Shown here in pieces: positions 1 to 10,744 of a stretch of 64,000 nucleotides of DNA. The position numbers and the translations under genes are program-made. This DNA comes from Galeruca laticollis. Its lineage: Eukaryota; Arthropoda; Insecta; Coleoptera; Chrysomelidae. The stretch lies in NCBI GenBank assembly GCA_963921935.1, contig OY998178.1, forward strand, positions 56,207,451 through 56,271,450, given 5' to 3'. Every line of letters starts with the position of its first letter. The first letter of the stretch is position 1. Below the pieces are notes generated by a model. The model did no database searches, was not told where the DNA came from, and saw only the letters and a program-made list of their open reading frames with translations.

Positions 1-178
1 CCACTTTTTCCTCTTTTTTATTAATTAGCTTATTTATCATATGTAATGGATAACCGTTGGATGTTGCTATTTGTCTAATTGTACTAATCTCTCTATCAAA
101 ATTACATTTGTTCATAAGAACTAAAAATGCTCTACGTATCATTGAATTGTATGCCGCTAGTTTATGTGACATGGGATG
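1..178 (-). pseudogene. Penelope-like element, end of the reverse transcriptase (partial)
   Basis: Read on the minus strand from 178 down to 1, one open frame gives a peptide that starts HPMSHKLAAYNSMIRRAF and later contains ATSNGYPLHMINKLINKK. This is the conserved segment just after the reverse transcriptase palm in Penelope-like retroelements (an H-x-x-x-HK-LAA-x-NSMI block followed by a NGYP block). The frame runs off the window edge, so the rest of the polymerase lies outside. It meets the plus-strand nuclease part of the same kind of element head to head at about 176-178, so an inversion must separate the two halves. Family recognition is from motif memory only; no alignment was run. 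Confidence 0.75.
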
Positions 179-552
179 ATTGGAACAAAACTGTTAAATG
201 TTAAAACAAAAATACCAACATTAAAGAAATCAGGTATATATAAACTCAAATGTCCAGAATGTAATGCTGTCTATTTGGGCCAGACCCCTGAAATCCGATA
301 CAGTAAACACTTACGAGCAAACAGATTAAAACAACCAGATAAATCCCATTACGCAAAATATCTACTTGACACCAACCATTCATTGACACTCATACAGAAC
401 TGGAAGTACTACATATTTGTGATAAGAAACCAGAACCGGATTTCCTTGAAGAGTTGGAAATTAGAAGACACTTAAGAAACCCACAATATGAAGTCGTCAA
501 TGAACAGATAAATCTAGGAAGTTCTTCACTATTAAACTGTGTTCTTAAGTGA
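176..552 (+). pseudogene. Penelope-like element GIY-YIG endonuclease, frameshifted
   Basis: The first part reads SGIYKLKCPECNAVYLGQT followed by R-Y-S-K-H. This is the GIY-YIG nuclease core of Penelope-like elements, preceded by the usual CxxC pair. The GIY motif is kept and the YIG position reads YLG. The frame changes by one at about 385-395. The new frame gives EELEIRRHLRNPQYEVVNEQ and ends at a TGA at 550-552, the expected C-terminus. In these elements the nuclease nicks DNA for target-primed reverse transcription. The frameshift makes this copy non-functional. The same C-terminal peptide recurs at 6496-6604 on the minus strand. Confidence 0.8.
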
Positions 553-927
553 TAATTGTAAAGATCAGCAGATATAGTTTCCCTGGTTTTCTATATCATT
601 GCACAGTTATACGGATCCTAATTGGAAAAATGATATCCAGGATATCACCATAGGGCTAATAATATCTAAGCTTCAATATTTGTAATATCACATCTTCTTC
701 CTTTTTCTATTAACATATATTAAGTCAATCACAAGGTGGGTCACTTCTTGGTCAAGCCTAAAATAACTATTAAACATCAGGTACGCATCAAATGAAATGT
801 AACTTCTGTCATTCTGACGATGATATTCAGTTATCGAAACAATTGTCAATTTTTTAGAATTTTCCACATTTTTCATTATATTGTGGAATTAGCTAGAAAC
901 GTTGAGTTTCATTTAAAACACTAATAT
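553..927 (+). mobile_element. 3' region (pLTR) of the Penelope-like element
   Basis: This non-coding DNA follows the nuclease stop codon. It is nearly identical in content to the reverse complement of 6180-6496 and partly to 44886-45137. It includes a GATATCCAGGATATC palindrome region near 634, a hammerhead-like core at 803-859, and a terminal arm ending in TTTAAAACACTAATAT near 927. I infer that it is the pseudo-LTR of the element. Confidence 0.65.
803..859 (+). ncRNA. Hammerhead ribozyme-like motif, type I, in the Penelope element
   Basis: In order, the sequence shows TTCT-GTC-ATT, the core CTGACGA (814-820), a stem II GATA/TATC, GAAAC (836-840), an AATT loop, GTC (845-847), then AAT-TTTTT-AGAA. 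ATT/AAT and TTCT/AGAA can pair as stem I around an internal loop, and AC/GT forms a minimal stem III. This is the layout known for hammerheads in Penelope-like elements. One extra T between the core CGA and stem II departs from the consensus. Self-cleavage is inferred, not shown. Confidence 0.6.
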
Positions 928-2990
928 AATAATTTTGTATATCATCACTATTAGTGGCAACTTTTCATACGAATAAGAATATTAGAGAAATTCCTATATA
1001 ATGTATGATTAATTTGAATTAAACCAAACCCAAAGGTCTACTCACACAGTAACACTAAGTAGTTAATACATCGTCTAAAGACGTTTACGTATCAATTCAA
1101 ACAGAAGTAACTCGCTTCGGTATGCATGATATTCAAATTTGCCCATAAATTTCTCGACATCATCATACTGTTTACCCAATTTTCCATCTTTATATTCTCT
1201 ATTGAGCGGTCTCCTAAGACGTTCCAATGAAAGGAAGGGAAAGCGAAACGATAATAATTCTCCATGGCAAAAACACATCATAGACTGTTGATGGTCGTTT
1301 GTATTCTACGTCCGGAAAAAAAATATTTTTTACTAGCAACTTTATGTATATTGAATCGGTCCTTACAAATCCTCGAATATATATCCTAATAAAATTTGAT
1401 AGTATCAGGGCGAAGAAGCAAATAATGAAAACAGAATTAATATGAAATCAATTTCAAATCATAAAACAGAATAAAAATTATTTTGATCACATTTTTTCAA
1501 TTGTATAACATCTTAAAAGTCGAATTTGGGGAATACGCTTGAACGTATAAGTATATCTCATTAAGTATCTAGCTAATTTCGGGAATTCTTCAATGAACTT
1601 ACATTATAAAACCCTGCCTTTTTAATTTTACTGTAAATGATTCAGCTGCAGCTGCAAATGACACATTTCAGGCGAATTTGTATTTACACGTTTCATATGT
1701 TTCTAATTTGTATTTACACGTTTCATATGTTTCTGAGTCCAAAAAACCTATTTTAAAAAAATGTCGGTCGGTCGGTCTGTCTGTCTGTCGAACATAAAAA
1801 CTGAGGCTACTTTCGTAAATGAGCCCAATCTGATTTACAATTTTCCGAAAAATCCCATTTTCATTAATTTTTCTCAATTCTCCACCCGAAATAATTTTTT
1901 TTACGAACAACTGGCAAATTTTTTCGAACTCTCGTATTAAAAAATCAGAATCAAATTCTTCTTGTGATTTTCAATCCATAAGGTCGAACCCTTTGGAATC
2001 GGAATATAAAAAAAATATCTCGGTTTGCATTATCGATGGGAAGTTTCTATATTTTTTTAAAATAGTATGAGCCCTCCTATTCCGTTTTTCGCCAAATTCA
2101 GTCTTTCCATCATATAGACGTGGTTGCTACTCATTTTTTAAGGTAATTTTCTACCAAAATTTCTACTCCAGGTTTAATATCGTATATTCGCTACAAATAT
2201 AAAATGGGAGAGTTCAAATATAGTAACTAATTGATATGCGTCTTTCCTTTATCGAATGGCGTAAGGATGGAATCGATTTATAATATAGTTTTGTAATTAT
2301 AGAATTTTTTATTGAGGCATGTTAAACATTTTTCAAGAAATTTGCGGTCCTAACCAAAAAATTATAAATTTAGGTTTTATGGAAAAAATTATGCAATACC
2401 ATGTATTTTAATACGAGGAATCGGTTTTTTGTACATTTTTATGGCATTTCTGTTATTAAAGAAATTTTAAGTTTAAGGTTTTAAGTTTTTTTCGAGTGAA
2501 GTATTTGACAAAAAATTTTAGTTGATATAGCTAATAGCCTCGTAACACAAGGCGAAGTCATGTGCTGGGTATATCAACTACTTTGCTTTGTTAATACAAG
2601 AAAATAGGAATATCCTTAATAATTTGGCCAAAAAGAAATACTAATGCCAGCTGCATCACTGTTGTTACTAGTACTAAGTATTCTTATTAACGTTGAACAA
2701 CTACGATGACGGAACTATTTTGTAGCAGCTGATCCTGACTGCAACGAGCACCCAACACTGGATCCTTCAACAACCAAGATTCAGTTACTGGGTTAGATAA
2801 GAGAAATGTCGATATAATGGCGTCCCAGGTATGATGCTACACTGCCAATTTTAGCAACTTTTATTTGAGTTTAATTGAATCCAACCCCACTAGAGGTGCT
2901 GAAGATCACAACGAATCTACTGTAGCAGCGGTGTGATAGTTGAGTACAAGCTGTCACTGCAGGTTAAAATTGAAATTATTTGTAAGTACA
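928..2990. other. Intergenic stretch, no recognised gene
   Basis: Nothing here matches a protein family I know. At 1075-1281 two minus-strand frames are open at once, one of them containing YDDVEKFMGKFEYHAYRSE; it could be an exon, but no clear splice pair was found. Two copies of a 30-base unit (AATTTGTATTTACACGTTTC...) lie in tandem at 1675-1734. A GGTC/TGTC simple repeat lies at 1763-1788. A perfect 11-base inverted repeat (TAGTTGATATA/TATATCAACTA) brackets about 2519-2580. Confidence 0.5.
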
Positions 2991-3049
2991 AAACTATGAA
3001 GTAACCTATTTTTTTCTTTGTTTGGAACTGGCATATATACTATAAAGTT

Positions 3050-5206
3050 TCAATAACTAAAGTCTCAACTTTAGTCGACATCACCGTCTGGATCTTCACC
3101 ACGCGGGAGAATCTTATAGAATGAAAGGAACTGTTATGGTGTCTGTTGAATTAATGCAGGGGATAAATGAAATTGACTTATTACTTGTTTATCACTTACC
3201 ACAGAATACACTTACTAACAGAATACAAACAAAACTATAACATGTTCAGTACATAGTAAATAGTGAGCCGTGTTGCCAATCAGGTTAACCAACACATTTC
3301 AAAATGAGAAAACTAGAGATATAGCTTAATTTTCTCAACAGTATCCATTATAGCAGTTTTTGTAAATTATCAAATTTTGTCATTGTAAGTTTTTTCGAAA
3401 AATCTCGTATTTGTGGTAAAAATTCAGATATATCATGTTTTTTTTAATCGCGAAGTGCAAAATCATCCGTAAATTTGCAGTTACTAAATAAAGTTTCAGG
3501 TGCATCACGCCTAACTTGAAAGTACACAACTTGAGAAATGAGAGAATAAGAAAATTTTCGCCAATCTCAGTTTTCTTACGTATGGCAAAGCTACCTGATT
3601 TCCTTCAAATAAACTTTTAAAATCCAAAAAGTATTTAGTTCTATCCCTGTGACGACAAAATACTTTTCTACACAACCTGCTGCCAGTTCCAAGGCGTGAA
3701 TATTTTCAACGCAGGAATTTTTTTCTTTCTGTTTCAATTACGGAGTGATCACTATCTACTTCCATTACTAGACAATTATGATTTATTACTTCAAGATTTG
3801 GGTTTTCTTCCAGAAGAAAAAATAGTACATATCTTCTGTGAGTTACTGTTATGTGAGGGGCAATTGTCAGACCAAATTGTCAATTTCTCAATATTTCCAG
3901 AAATTTTACAACCTCTTCGATCAGAAATCGATTCGTCCCTGGCATAAGTCATGAGTCATGTACCACCAAGTTGTGTTGTGAGTCCAAAGTTTCAAACTAT
4001 AGAAGCTATCTGAGTTCTGGAGTTGGTAAACACTTTTGTAAATCTATCATGACCATTTTCTCTGTGTTATTTTCTCATGAGCGGTTTTTGTTGCATCATT
4101 ATCTAGTTTTTAAATCTATAAAAGAAGTCGTCATAGTTAAAAGTCTCACTATAAAGCCATTCTCTAGCAATACTTTCTTCCGGAACTACTGACTCTTAAC
4201 AATACTTTACATCGAGTGAATACATTGTGGACATGTTAAAATGATTTCCAAGATAACTTTGCTTCGATCTTTCCCGTCAGTAATAAGATTCATATACAGG
4301 AAAATGCGAAATATGATTTTCCATACTTGGACGGACCTTAAGTGACTTTTTATTGGAAATTGTATGTTTTTCTCATCCATGAGGCGAGATTAAGTCAACA
4401 CCTTCTCTATTTTTAGCGATAGTAGTGTCACCGTTCTGTTGGGAAATGGATAAGGTGTTAGGGATATATTTCTTGCATACAATAATTTTGTTCTCATTTA
4501 CCTGAAAAAAGTATTTGTTTTTATGTAGTCTATAACCTTGTCTATGGGAATTTCTTTTCCGTCTGCGTTGAATAGGAGTGTGTTAGGCAATGAATTGCCT
4601 CTTCTGATCTATGGATCTTTTATCCGTCCAAAACTGTTGTGAATCTGAATTATTGTTGCTTCCGATATGCGATCTCATCATTTAATCTTAAGTTTGCACA
4701 AAAGGGACCTCTACCGATTTTTGGCAACAATCCTCTTAGTCTTTGTCATAAACTCTGCACCAGAATACCTTTTACTTTTTTCTAAACTTTGATTGTCGCC
4801 TTCTCATTTTGCTGGCTGGTTTAATATTGCGGTTTCCTGTTTTACTGTCTTGTTCCATTTGAATACTATTTTCATTTGCCTCGGTAAGATTTGGACCTGC
4901 TACATTATCATCGTTAGTGAAATCTTGAAAACTTTCCTCATTATCATCAGTATCTTCAGCCGATATATGTTTAGTAATTACCAATATTTGTTTCACATGA
5001 GCAACTTTTTTAACAATAATTTTTTGATAATTATTATTTTCGCAGGATGAAAATGGATATTCTTCCAAAATATGACGCAGACTCAACAGATTTTGGTTAT
5101 TTATGATATGACAGACTTCAAGTTTTTGTTGTTGTTTTGCTTCCACGGAATTCATATTATCTGGTGAGGGCACAATGTCTCTGACTGCTCGCATGGAGGA
5201 GCTCAT
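3050..5206 (-). pseudogene. Decayed transposase-like insect repeat protein (SDNC-type)
   Basis: On the minus strand an intact 144-codon segment (5206-4772, acidic in the middle and ending in a basic tail) is followed by a chain of broken frames. These read, in order, RRGNSLPNTLLFNADGKEI, VNENKIIVCKKY, VYESYYxRERSKQSYLGNHF, REWLYSETFN, ARDESISDRRGCKISGN and WSDNCPSHNSN. This order matches a large family of uncharacterised repeated proteins in insect genomes. They have a conserved VCKKxFLxTL block, a SHYCR block, an EWLY block and a YSDNCxGQNKN block thought to hold an acidic catalytic residue. Many frameshifts and stops (for example around 4370, 4195 and 3940) show it is dead. The family assignment is from memory and no function is established. 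Confidence 0.55.
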
Positions 5207-5249
5207 GTTAAACCCAACGTTTTTCAGAGGTGCAAGTTTGTGGTCATCA

Positions 5250-6110
5250 AGACTTATTTCTCCATTTTCACATTTTTATCGGATGTAGGATTTCTGCTGT
5301 GACTTCGGAGCTCACGTCACCACTAAATGAATTTTCAAAAGCGTCTTTTTAGTGACTGTAGCCGTCTTGTTTTTCTTCTGTAAACAAGTTATTGCAGATA
5401 TTTCGTCTGAAAAAAGGTGCTTGAATATTTTCAAACTCAATTGATTACGCGTTTAGGATACGTAAAGACAGGCACGTAATAAAACTGAAAATTAGAAGAA
5501 TGAGTCACAGTAAACCCAAGATCCAAACAATGTTAAGCCAAAAAATTACTTCGAAGCAAGTACTAAACTGATAAGAAGTTAGTTAGAACAATAAATAAGC
5601 ATACACGTTGTCAGATATAGATATAAGTTAACTACAAATATAAAAAATGCTGCAGGATTCTGCATCTTGGTCTTACTTTTTTGCGGATTTCTCAAGCTGG
5701 TCGGTTCGGGATGGCGACGGAGTCGAGGGAAAAGACATTATCACACAAAAAAGCATAAAATGTACTGTTTTCTATTGTGTTGTATGTGCACGCATGGATA
5801 TTACATACCAAATTAAACTGACATGTGTGTAGGCAAACTGCGATCACGTGACTTAACTTTGTTCAGGCTGACTTCGAACTTAATTTTATTTGAAAGTAGT
5901 ATTTGCTTTTAGAGATATTGAGAAACGGCAAAAACCAAAAGATAGAGCATCAAAAAATAGGTGACCCAACGTATATAACTTAATTTTGACAATTTTGGAC
6001 TCAACAAAGTTTGCTTCTGGGCAACAGAATTGAACTTGTTTTTTCAAAGCAATTTACAGTTCCCCAACTGCGGTTGTGATGGAGTTGCTGTTTGAAAATA
6101 TAATATTAAA
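5250..6110. other. Intergenic stretch, no recognised gene
   Basis: Short open frames exist (for example 5647-5832) but none resembles a known family, and no splice structure is convincing. Confidence 0.4.
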
Positions 6111-6188
6111 TATACTAGCTATTTAGTGTTTTTAAATGAAACTCAAGGTCTCTAGTTAATTCCACAATATAATACAAGTTATTGAAAA

Positions 6189-6244
6189 TTCTAAAAAATT
6201 GACAATTGTTTCGATAAATCAATATCATCGTCAGAATGACAGAA
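6189..6244 (-). ncRNA. Hammerhead ribozyme-like motif, left arm
   Basis: The minus strand carries TTCT-GTC-ATT, CTGACGA (6234-6228), stem II GATA/TATC, GAAAC, AATT, GTC and AAT-TTTTT-AGAA. The pairings are the same as in the copy at 803-859. It is the mirror partner of the motif at 6629-6684. Confidence 0.6.
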
Positions 6245-6495
6245 TTTACGTTTCATTTTATGCCCACCTGATGTTTAGTAGTTATTTTTGGCTAGACCAA
6301 GAAGTAACCTAACTTATGATTGGCTTAATATATGTTTATAGAAAAAAGAAGAAGATGTGATATTACAAATATTGAAGCTTAGATATTATTAACCCTATGG
6401 TGATATCCTGGATATCATTTTTCCAATTAAGATCAGTATAACTGTGCAATGATATAGAAAACCAGGAAACCTATATCTGCTGATCTTTACAATTA

Positions 6496-6604
6496 TCACT
6501 TAAGAAGACAGTTTATTAGTGGAGAATTCCCTAGATTTAACTGTTCATTGACAACTTCATATTGTGGGTTTCTTAAATGTCTTCTAATTTCCAGTTCTTC
6601 ATCA
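6496..6604 (-). pseudogene. C-terminal remnant of Penelope GIY-YIG nuclease
   Basis: The minus strand reads EELEIRRHLRNPQYEVVNEQ and ends LINCLLK before a TGA at 6498-6496. This is the same C-terminus as in the element at 176-552. Upstream coding DNA is absent, because the frame starts at the right arm of the inverted repeat. Confidence 0.75.
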
Positions 6605-6628
6605 GGTAGGCATAAAATGAAATGTAAC

Positions 6629-6684
6629 TTCTGTCATTCTGACGATGATATTGATTTATCGAAACAATTGTCAATTTTTTAGAA
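6629..6684 (+). ncRNA. Hammerhead ribozyme-like motif, right arm
   Basis: The plus strand carries TTCT-GTC-ATT, CTGACGA (6639-6645), stem II GATA/TATC, GAAAC (6661-6665), AATT, GTC (6670-6672) and AAT...AGAA. Core residues are unchanged between this copy and the ones at 6189 and 803. Confidence 0.6.
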
Positions 6685-6798
6685 TTTTCAATAACTTGTA
6701 TTATATTGTGGAATTAACTAGAGACCTTGAGTTTCATTTAAAAACACTAATATGAGCATATTCCACGAAGTAAGGGTCGAGACAGTGAATTTTTACTA

Positions 6799-8090
6799 GC
6801 TATTTCTTCATAGCTTCTTTTTCGATTGCCTCAGTCTCCCAACATCACTATTTTGGTGAATGTCCTATACAATTTCAAAAATGTGATAAAGTTATGAGAC
6901 AAGAGACTACAAAACTACAATAAAGTGGCCATTATTTCAGCAAATGGAAAAAATACGAACTAACGAAAAATTATATTATTATTTAAGGAAAATCAATAAA
7001 CTAATACAGACAGCGACAAGTGGTTTCCAATTTTGTATTTGTCAGTTTATGGAATACCAAAAGATGGAAAAATATACGAATTACTAATAGAAACAATTTT
7101 TTCCAAAGTAACGGACAACCACGGTTGATTGATATCAGTATAAACTAATCGGTCTACATTGTCAACTGGAACTTTTGAATTCAACTCTTATTTTTATGAG
7201 CTATCTAGTTATTGTGTCGTTACTTTTTGAATATACTGTATGCAGTCCTGACGCTTTTTGGAAGAATTCCTAACAGCTCCTTATAATACAAACAACAGGA
7301 TGGCGTGTTGCCGTAATAACCGATAATAATCCTACATTAAATGCCAGCCGTCAATGAAATCGCAAAAAAGTCCATAAACTGTTATGATTGGTTATTTGTA
7401 TTCAGTACCGCGGTCTTTTAGCAAAAAAACTCTGTGTATCAAAAGAAGTAGGCTCATAAACGTAACAATAAACTCTCGTATTAAAGAAAAGGTACACGAA
7501 GGTGAGCTTAAACAAAATTATGCAATGAATTTCACTGCAATAAATGGATTTTTAAAACGAAAATCATAAGGTATGAATTCTCTGACTATCTAGGTAATAG
7601 TACTGTACCTTGTTCTGAAGTCTTATGACTGGTTGGTTCTAAAAGTCCGTGTTGACAATCACTTATATTTATGATATAATCTATTCAGAAAATGACACTG
7701 TTTTGTCTTTATCCTTCAGAGACTTGTAATTGAGAAATCTTTGGTATTTCATTCTTTTCATTCTACACCCCAATAGAAAATTTCCGTGATATTACCATAA
7801 CATTTTTACTTGGAGCACATACTAACTATTTTGTCCCTGAGAAGTAGATTAAAAACTTTCTGCAACTAACCACATTAGGCTTTCATTACTGTTTTATATA
7901 TTTTTTATCTAAATATTCTAGATCCTCTAAAATGAAAATCTTTGTTTATATTTATCGCACTAATAGGAGAAACACACATTTACTTCATATAAAAATAGTT
8001 TATTCGATTGAAAAATTTCTCGTACCGCTGTGGTCTAACCGGATCAGCTTGCGTCTGCAAAAAAGCAACCGATATAGAAAGAGAATGAGT
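6799..8090. other. Intergenic stretch, no recognised gene
   Basis: Short unassigned frames occur at 7384-7569 and 7932-8183; they show no domain and I see no reason to call them genes. Confidence 0.4.
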
Positions 8091-8091
8091 A

Positions 8092-8334
8092 TTGAGAATG
8101 AAAGTGGCCTCAAGAATGACTGTAACGGTACTCATATTGTTTATAAATCAATGCGATTTATCTCATTCCTTTACGGTATCTGATCTGCAATCCGTAGCGG
8201 CTGATGATCAGCATCAGTTTAGCTGGCAGGTGTTCTCGTTAATGCTAACCGGTCTCAATTCGAAAAGATCTTTCAGATGCGGATTAGGAGTACCCATCTG
8301 TCAGTACTGTCAAATTCGTGATACAATTTTTTGA
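8092..8334 (+). CDS. Possible small secreted peptide precursor (unassigned)
   Basis: An uninterrupted frame reads MKVASRMTVTVLILFINQCD, so it has a hydrophobic core like a signal peptide, with a plausible cleavage after SHS. A linker rich in polar residues follows, then a dibasic KR and a C-terminal stretch SFRCGLGVPICQYCQIRDTI with three cysteines (C-x6-C-x2-C). The layout (signal, spacer, KR, Cys peptide) is that of a neuropeptide or toxin-like precursor, but I cannot match it to a named family. The stop at 8332-8334 lies directly against a LINE tail, so it might be a chance frame or an exon cut by the insertion. Two ATGs are possible (8098 and 8116). Confidence 0.25.
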   Translation: MRMKVASRMTVTVLILFINQCDLSHSFTVSDLQSVAADDQHQFSWQVFSLMLTGLNSKRSFRCGLGVPICQYCQIRDTIF

Positions 8335-8860
8335 GTCATGTAGTACCAACTATAACATACGCAACAGAAAATTGGACTATTAGGGGTAAAGATCAGACAA
8401 AAATAAACGCATTATAAATTAAACACTTAAGAAGAATAGAAGGTGAAACGGGATAAAGAAAGAAGACAATAGAGTAGTAGTAGCAAACAAAACCAATAAT
8501 TGAAAAAATAAACAGGAAACAATTGAATCGGTATGGACCCCTGATAGATTAACGAGAAAAACAATGAAAGTAGGAAACACTATTAAAAAGCAAATGTGGT
8601 GAAAAGGAATAAATGTTCACATCAAATAACTGGTCAAAAAGAGTGAAAACTTGGGAGAAAATGAGGAAAATGGCAGAAGACAAAAGACAGTTGAAAAGAT
8701 GGGGAGAAATGGATTAACCAAATAAAGAAACTAGAGGCAAAATCAAAGGTAACTTGGGTGGAAATGAGGAAGATGGCAAAAGACAGAAAACAGTGGAAGA
8801 TATGGGTACCATGGGGAGTTGAAAAGGAAATGAGAAGAAAAAGAAGATTTCGTATAATTC
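8335..8860 (+). pseudogene. LINE reverse-transcriptase tail, 5' truncated
   Basis: The plus strand gives VVPTITYATENWTIRGKDQT, LRRIEGETG, PIIEKINRKQLNRYG and KTWEKMRKMAEDKRQLKRW. This is the thumb and tail region of an insect non-LTR retrotransposon polymerase (pattern YGAENW, RRIxGxTR, QLxWxGH, DRKxW). Stops and frameshifts break it. The last module is duplicated: VTWVEMRKMAKDRKQWKIW follows about 110 bases later (8742-8850). It is 5' truncated at about 8335, as is usual for LINE insertions. Confidence 0.6.
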
Positions 8861-10740
8861 GGTTTAGTTGATGGAATTTGAAAGTTTCTTCTGGACACAA
8901 GTCCAATAAACACATTATAAATATATCCATAGCCATTTGCAGTCCAAATTTATTCCACAAAAATGAATATAATCTTCTTTAAAGTGGTGTGCTGCAAAAG
9001 AAACGCTAAATTACTGCCGCCTGAATGTGAGAGAATATTTACGTAAACTCAAGAGCTGGGGATTAGTCCACACATCCGTAGTAAATCGTGGAACTGTTGA
9101 GTAGATAATTAGTTTACTCTAGACACGCCAATGTTTAATTAGTATAATTGGCAAGAGAGAATCACATTTTCATCTAGTGTCACATTCAAGTTATAATAAA
9201 AGAAAAATGGTCATCATGGAATAGCGGGAAAAGGTTTGTTCTCTTGGAACCATTATAATTACACTGATATTAATTTACTGTACACTGTAAAGGTATTAAC
9301 TGAATCTTACTGGGTAAACTAATTGTCCTATCTTTACGTCACTTGTGTTACTTCATATTTCTTTGTTATTTCTTGATAATATCAATTTCTATACATAGTG
9401 CATTATTGACATATTAATTATTATACAAATAATGGCACCTTATAAACTCACGTAACGTGAACTATGCATCGTCTAGACATCGTTGACATTGCACTTTTCT
9501 ATGGAATTTTAACAATAAATGTTTAAATAAGTTCTAATACATATCGTCGGCTTACTGCCAAAAGTGACAAAGTCACAAAAATCTCAGATTCGTTGCGATT
9601 GACCAAATGACTTAATTTATTATATTTGTTACATGAATAAATTAAAATAACTCTTTATTCCTAGCTTTGGTAGTTCATGACTATTTTTACCTTTGTGGAA
9701 AGCATGAGTGATATCAGGCTAGGCATTTTAGTTTGTTAAGTGGTGTATTTGAAATGAGAATATCAAACTTTCTTTGTCCTTCTATCGCCATGAAACTGAA
9801 TCCGACTCTGTTTATTTAATTGGAACTTTCAGATTTGCACAGCATGCATTTCCAGACAGGCTACATTTTTGTTTTGTTTACGATACGTGTTTAAATATTT
9901 ATTGAAAATCCAGGTTGACTCGTATGAATTAATAAATGAGCTGAATTGAATAAACTTCAAAAAAATTCACCAGTATACGGAATACTTCAGAATTGTAGAA
10001 TGCATTTTTCATTCAAATAACATTTCCATGGCTAGAGCGCAATTGAATCTTCAATTATAAAACTGATGACACATTTTTAGTTAGATTATCAACTTTAATA
10101 AAATTACGAATTCAACTAGGTATTATTTGAGGTACATGATATATAAAAACGAAATAACAAGCTGATGTGATAAATTGCAATATAAGCTCAATATTGTTAA
10201 GACCTTGGCGAAAGAAAGTGAAGTTTGAAATGTTTTTATTTTTTATATAAATCATTTCTTTGATACATCTTTTGTGAAAAGCTATTGAATTTTTTAAATT
10301 TTGAACATCGTTTTGGTGATTACGTACCTAATATATTTTTAAGTATTGTGAAAATTGTCCTACTTATGATATGTTATTATTATCATAATTCTTATTATTA
10401 TGATTATTATTTTTATCATTATTAAGAGTGGATGGTATTTCTGATACTATAATTATGATTATGGTTTGTTGTAATGTTATTAGAACTGCTATGGTTGTAG
10501 TTACTATGATTTGCGTCGATATTAGGTATCTTAAAATTATATATCCTAAGTATTCTGTTTTTTATAACTGGTTCAAAAAACTTTGAAGTAATTATTTCTG
10601 ATAAGAATATTTTTTTTTTATATTAATCGGTCTATTTATGGTGTGTGAAAACTTAATAGCTCTATCAGTTAGACTGTTAACATCACTTTTGTTATATTGG
10701 TAAGGGACATCAGAGTTGAAGTTCAGATCCCTTTCAGGCC
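8861..10740. other. Intergenic stretch, no recognised gene
   Basis: AT-rich DNA without a recognisable coding region. A TTATTATTA/CATTATTA-rich low-complexity tract lies at 10373-10430. I see no transposon termini. Confidence 0.5.
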
Positions 10741-10744
10741 GTAT

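Larger units (their letters stand above)
6122..6798. mobile_element. Penelope-derived inverted-repeat element with two hammerhead motifs
   Basis: Two arms of about 150 bases (6122-6273 and 6600-6752) are inverted copies of each other. Between them lie the last 35 or so codons and 3' region of the Penelope-like nuclease on the minus strand. Each arm carries a hammerhead-like core in opposite orientation. On the right a tail (ATATTCCACGAAGTAAGG, GAGACAGTGAATTT) extends past the arm; the same tail ends the copies at 28672, 33441 and 35231. The structure looks like a foldback derivative of the element at 1-927. Confidence 0.7.

Noticed and set aside
1763..1788. GGTC/TGTC run as a regulatory array
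   Set aside because: Simple sequence repeat with no supporting context.
8190..8215. CTGATGATCAGCATCAG as a hammerhead core
   Set aside because: No GAAA follows at a suitable distance and no stems form; it is part of a small palindrome.
8634..8960. 108-codon minus-strand open frame
   Set aside because: It is antisense to the LINE tail; the plus strand gives the recognisable protein.
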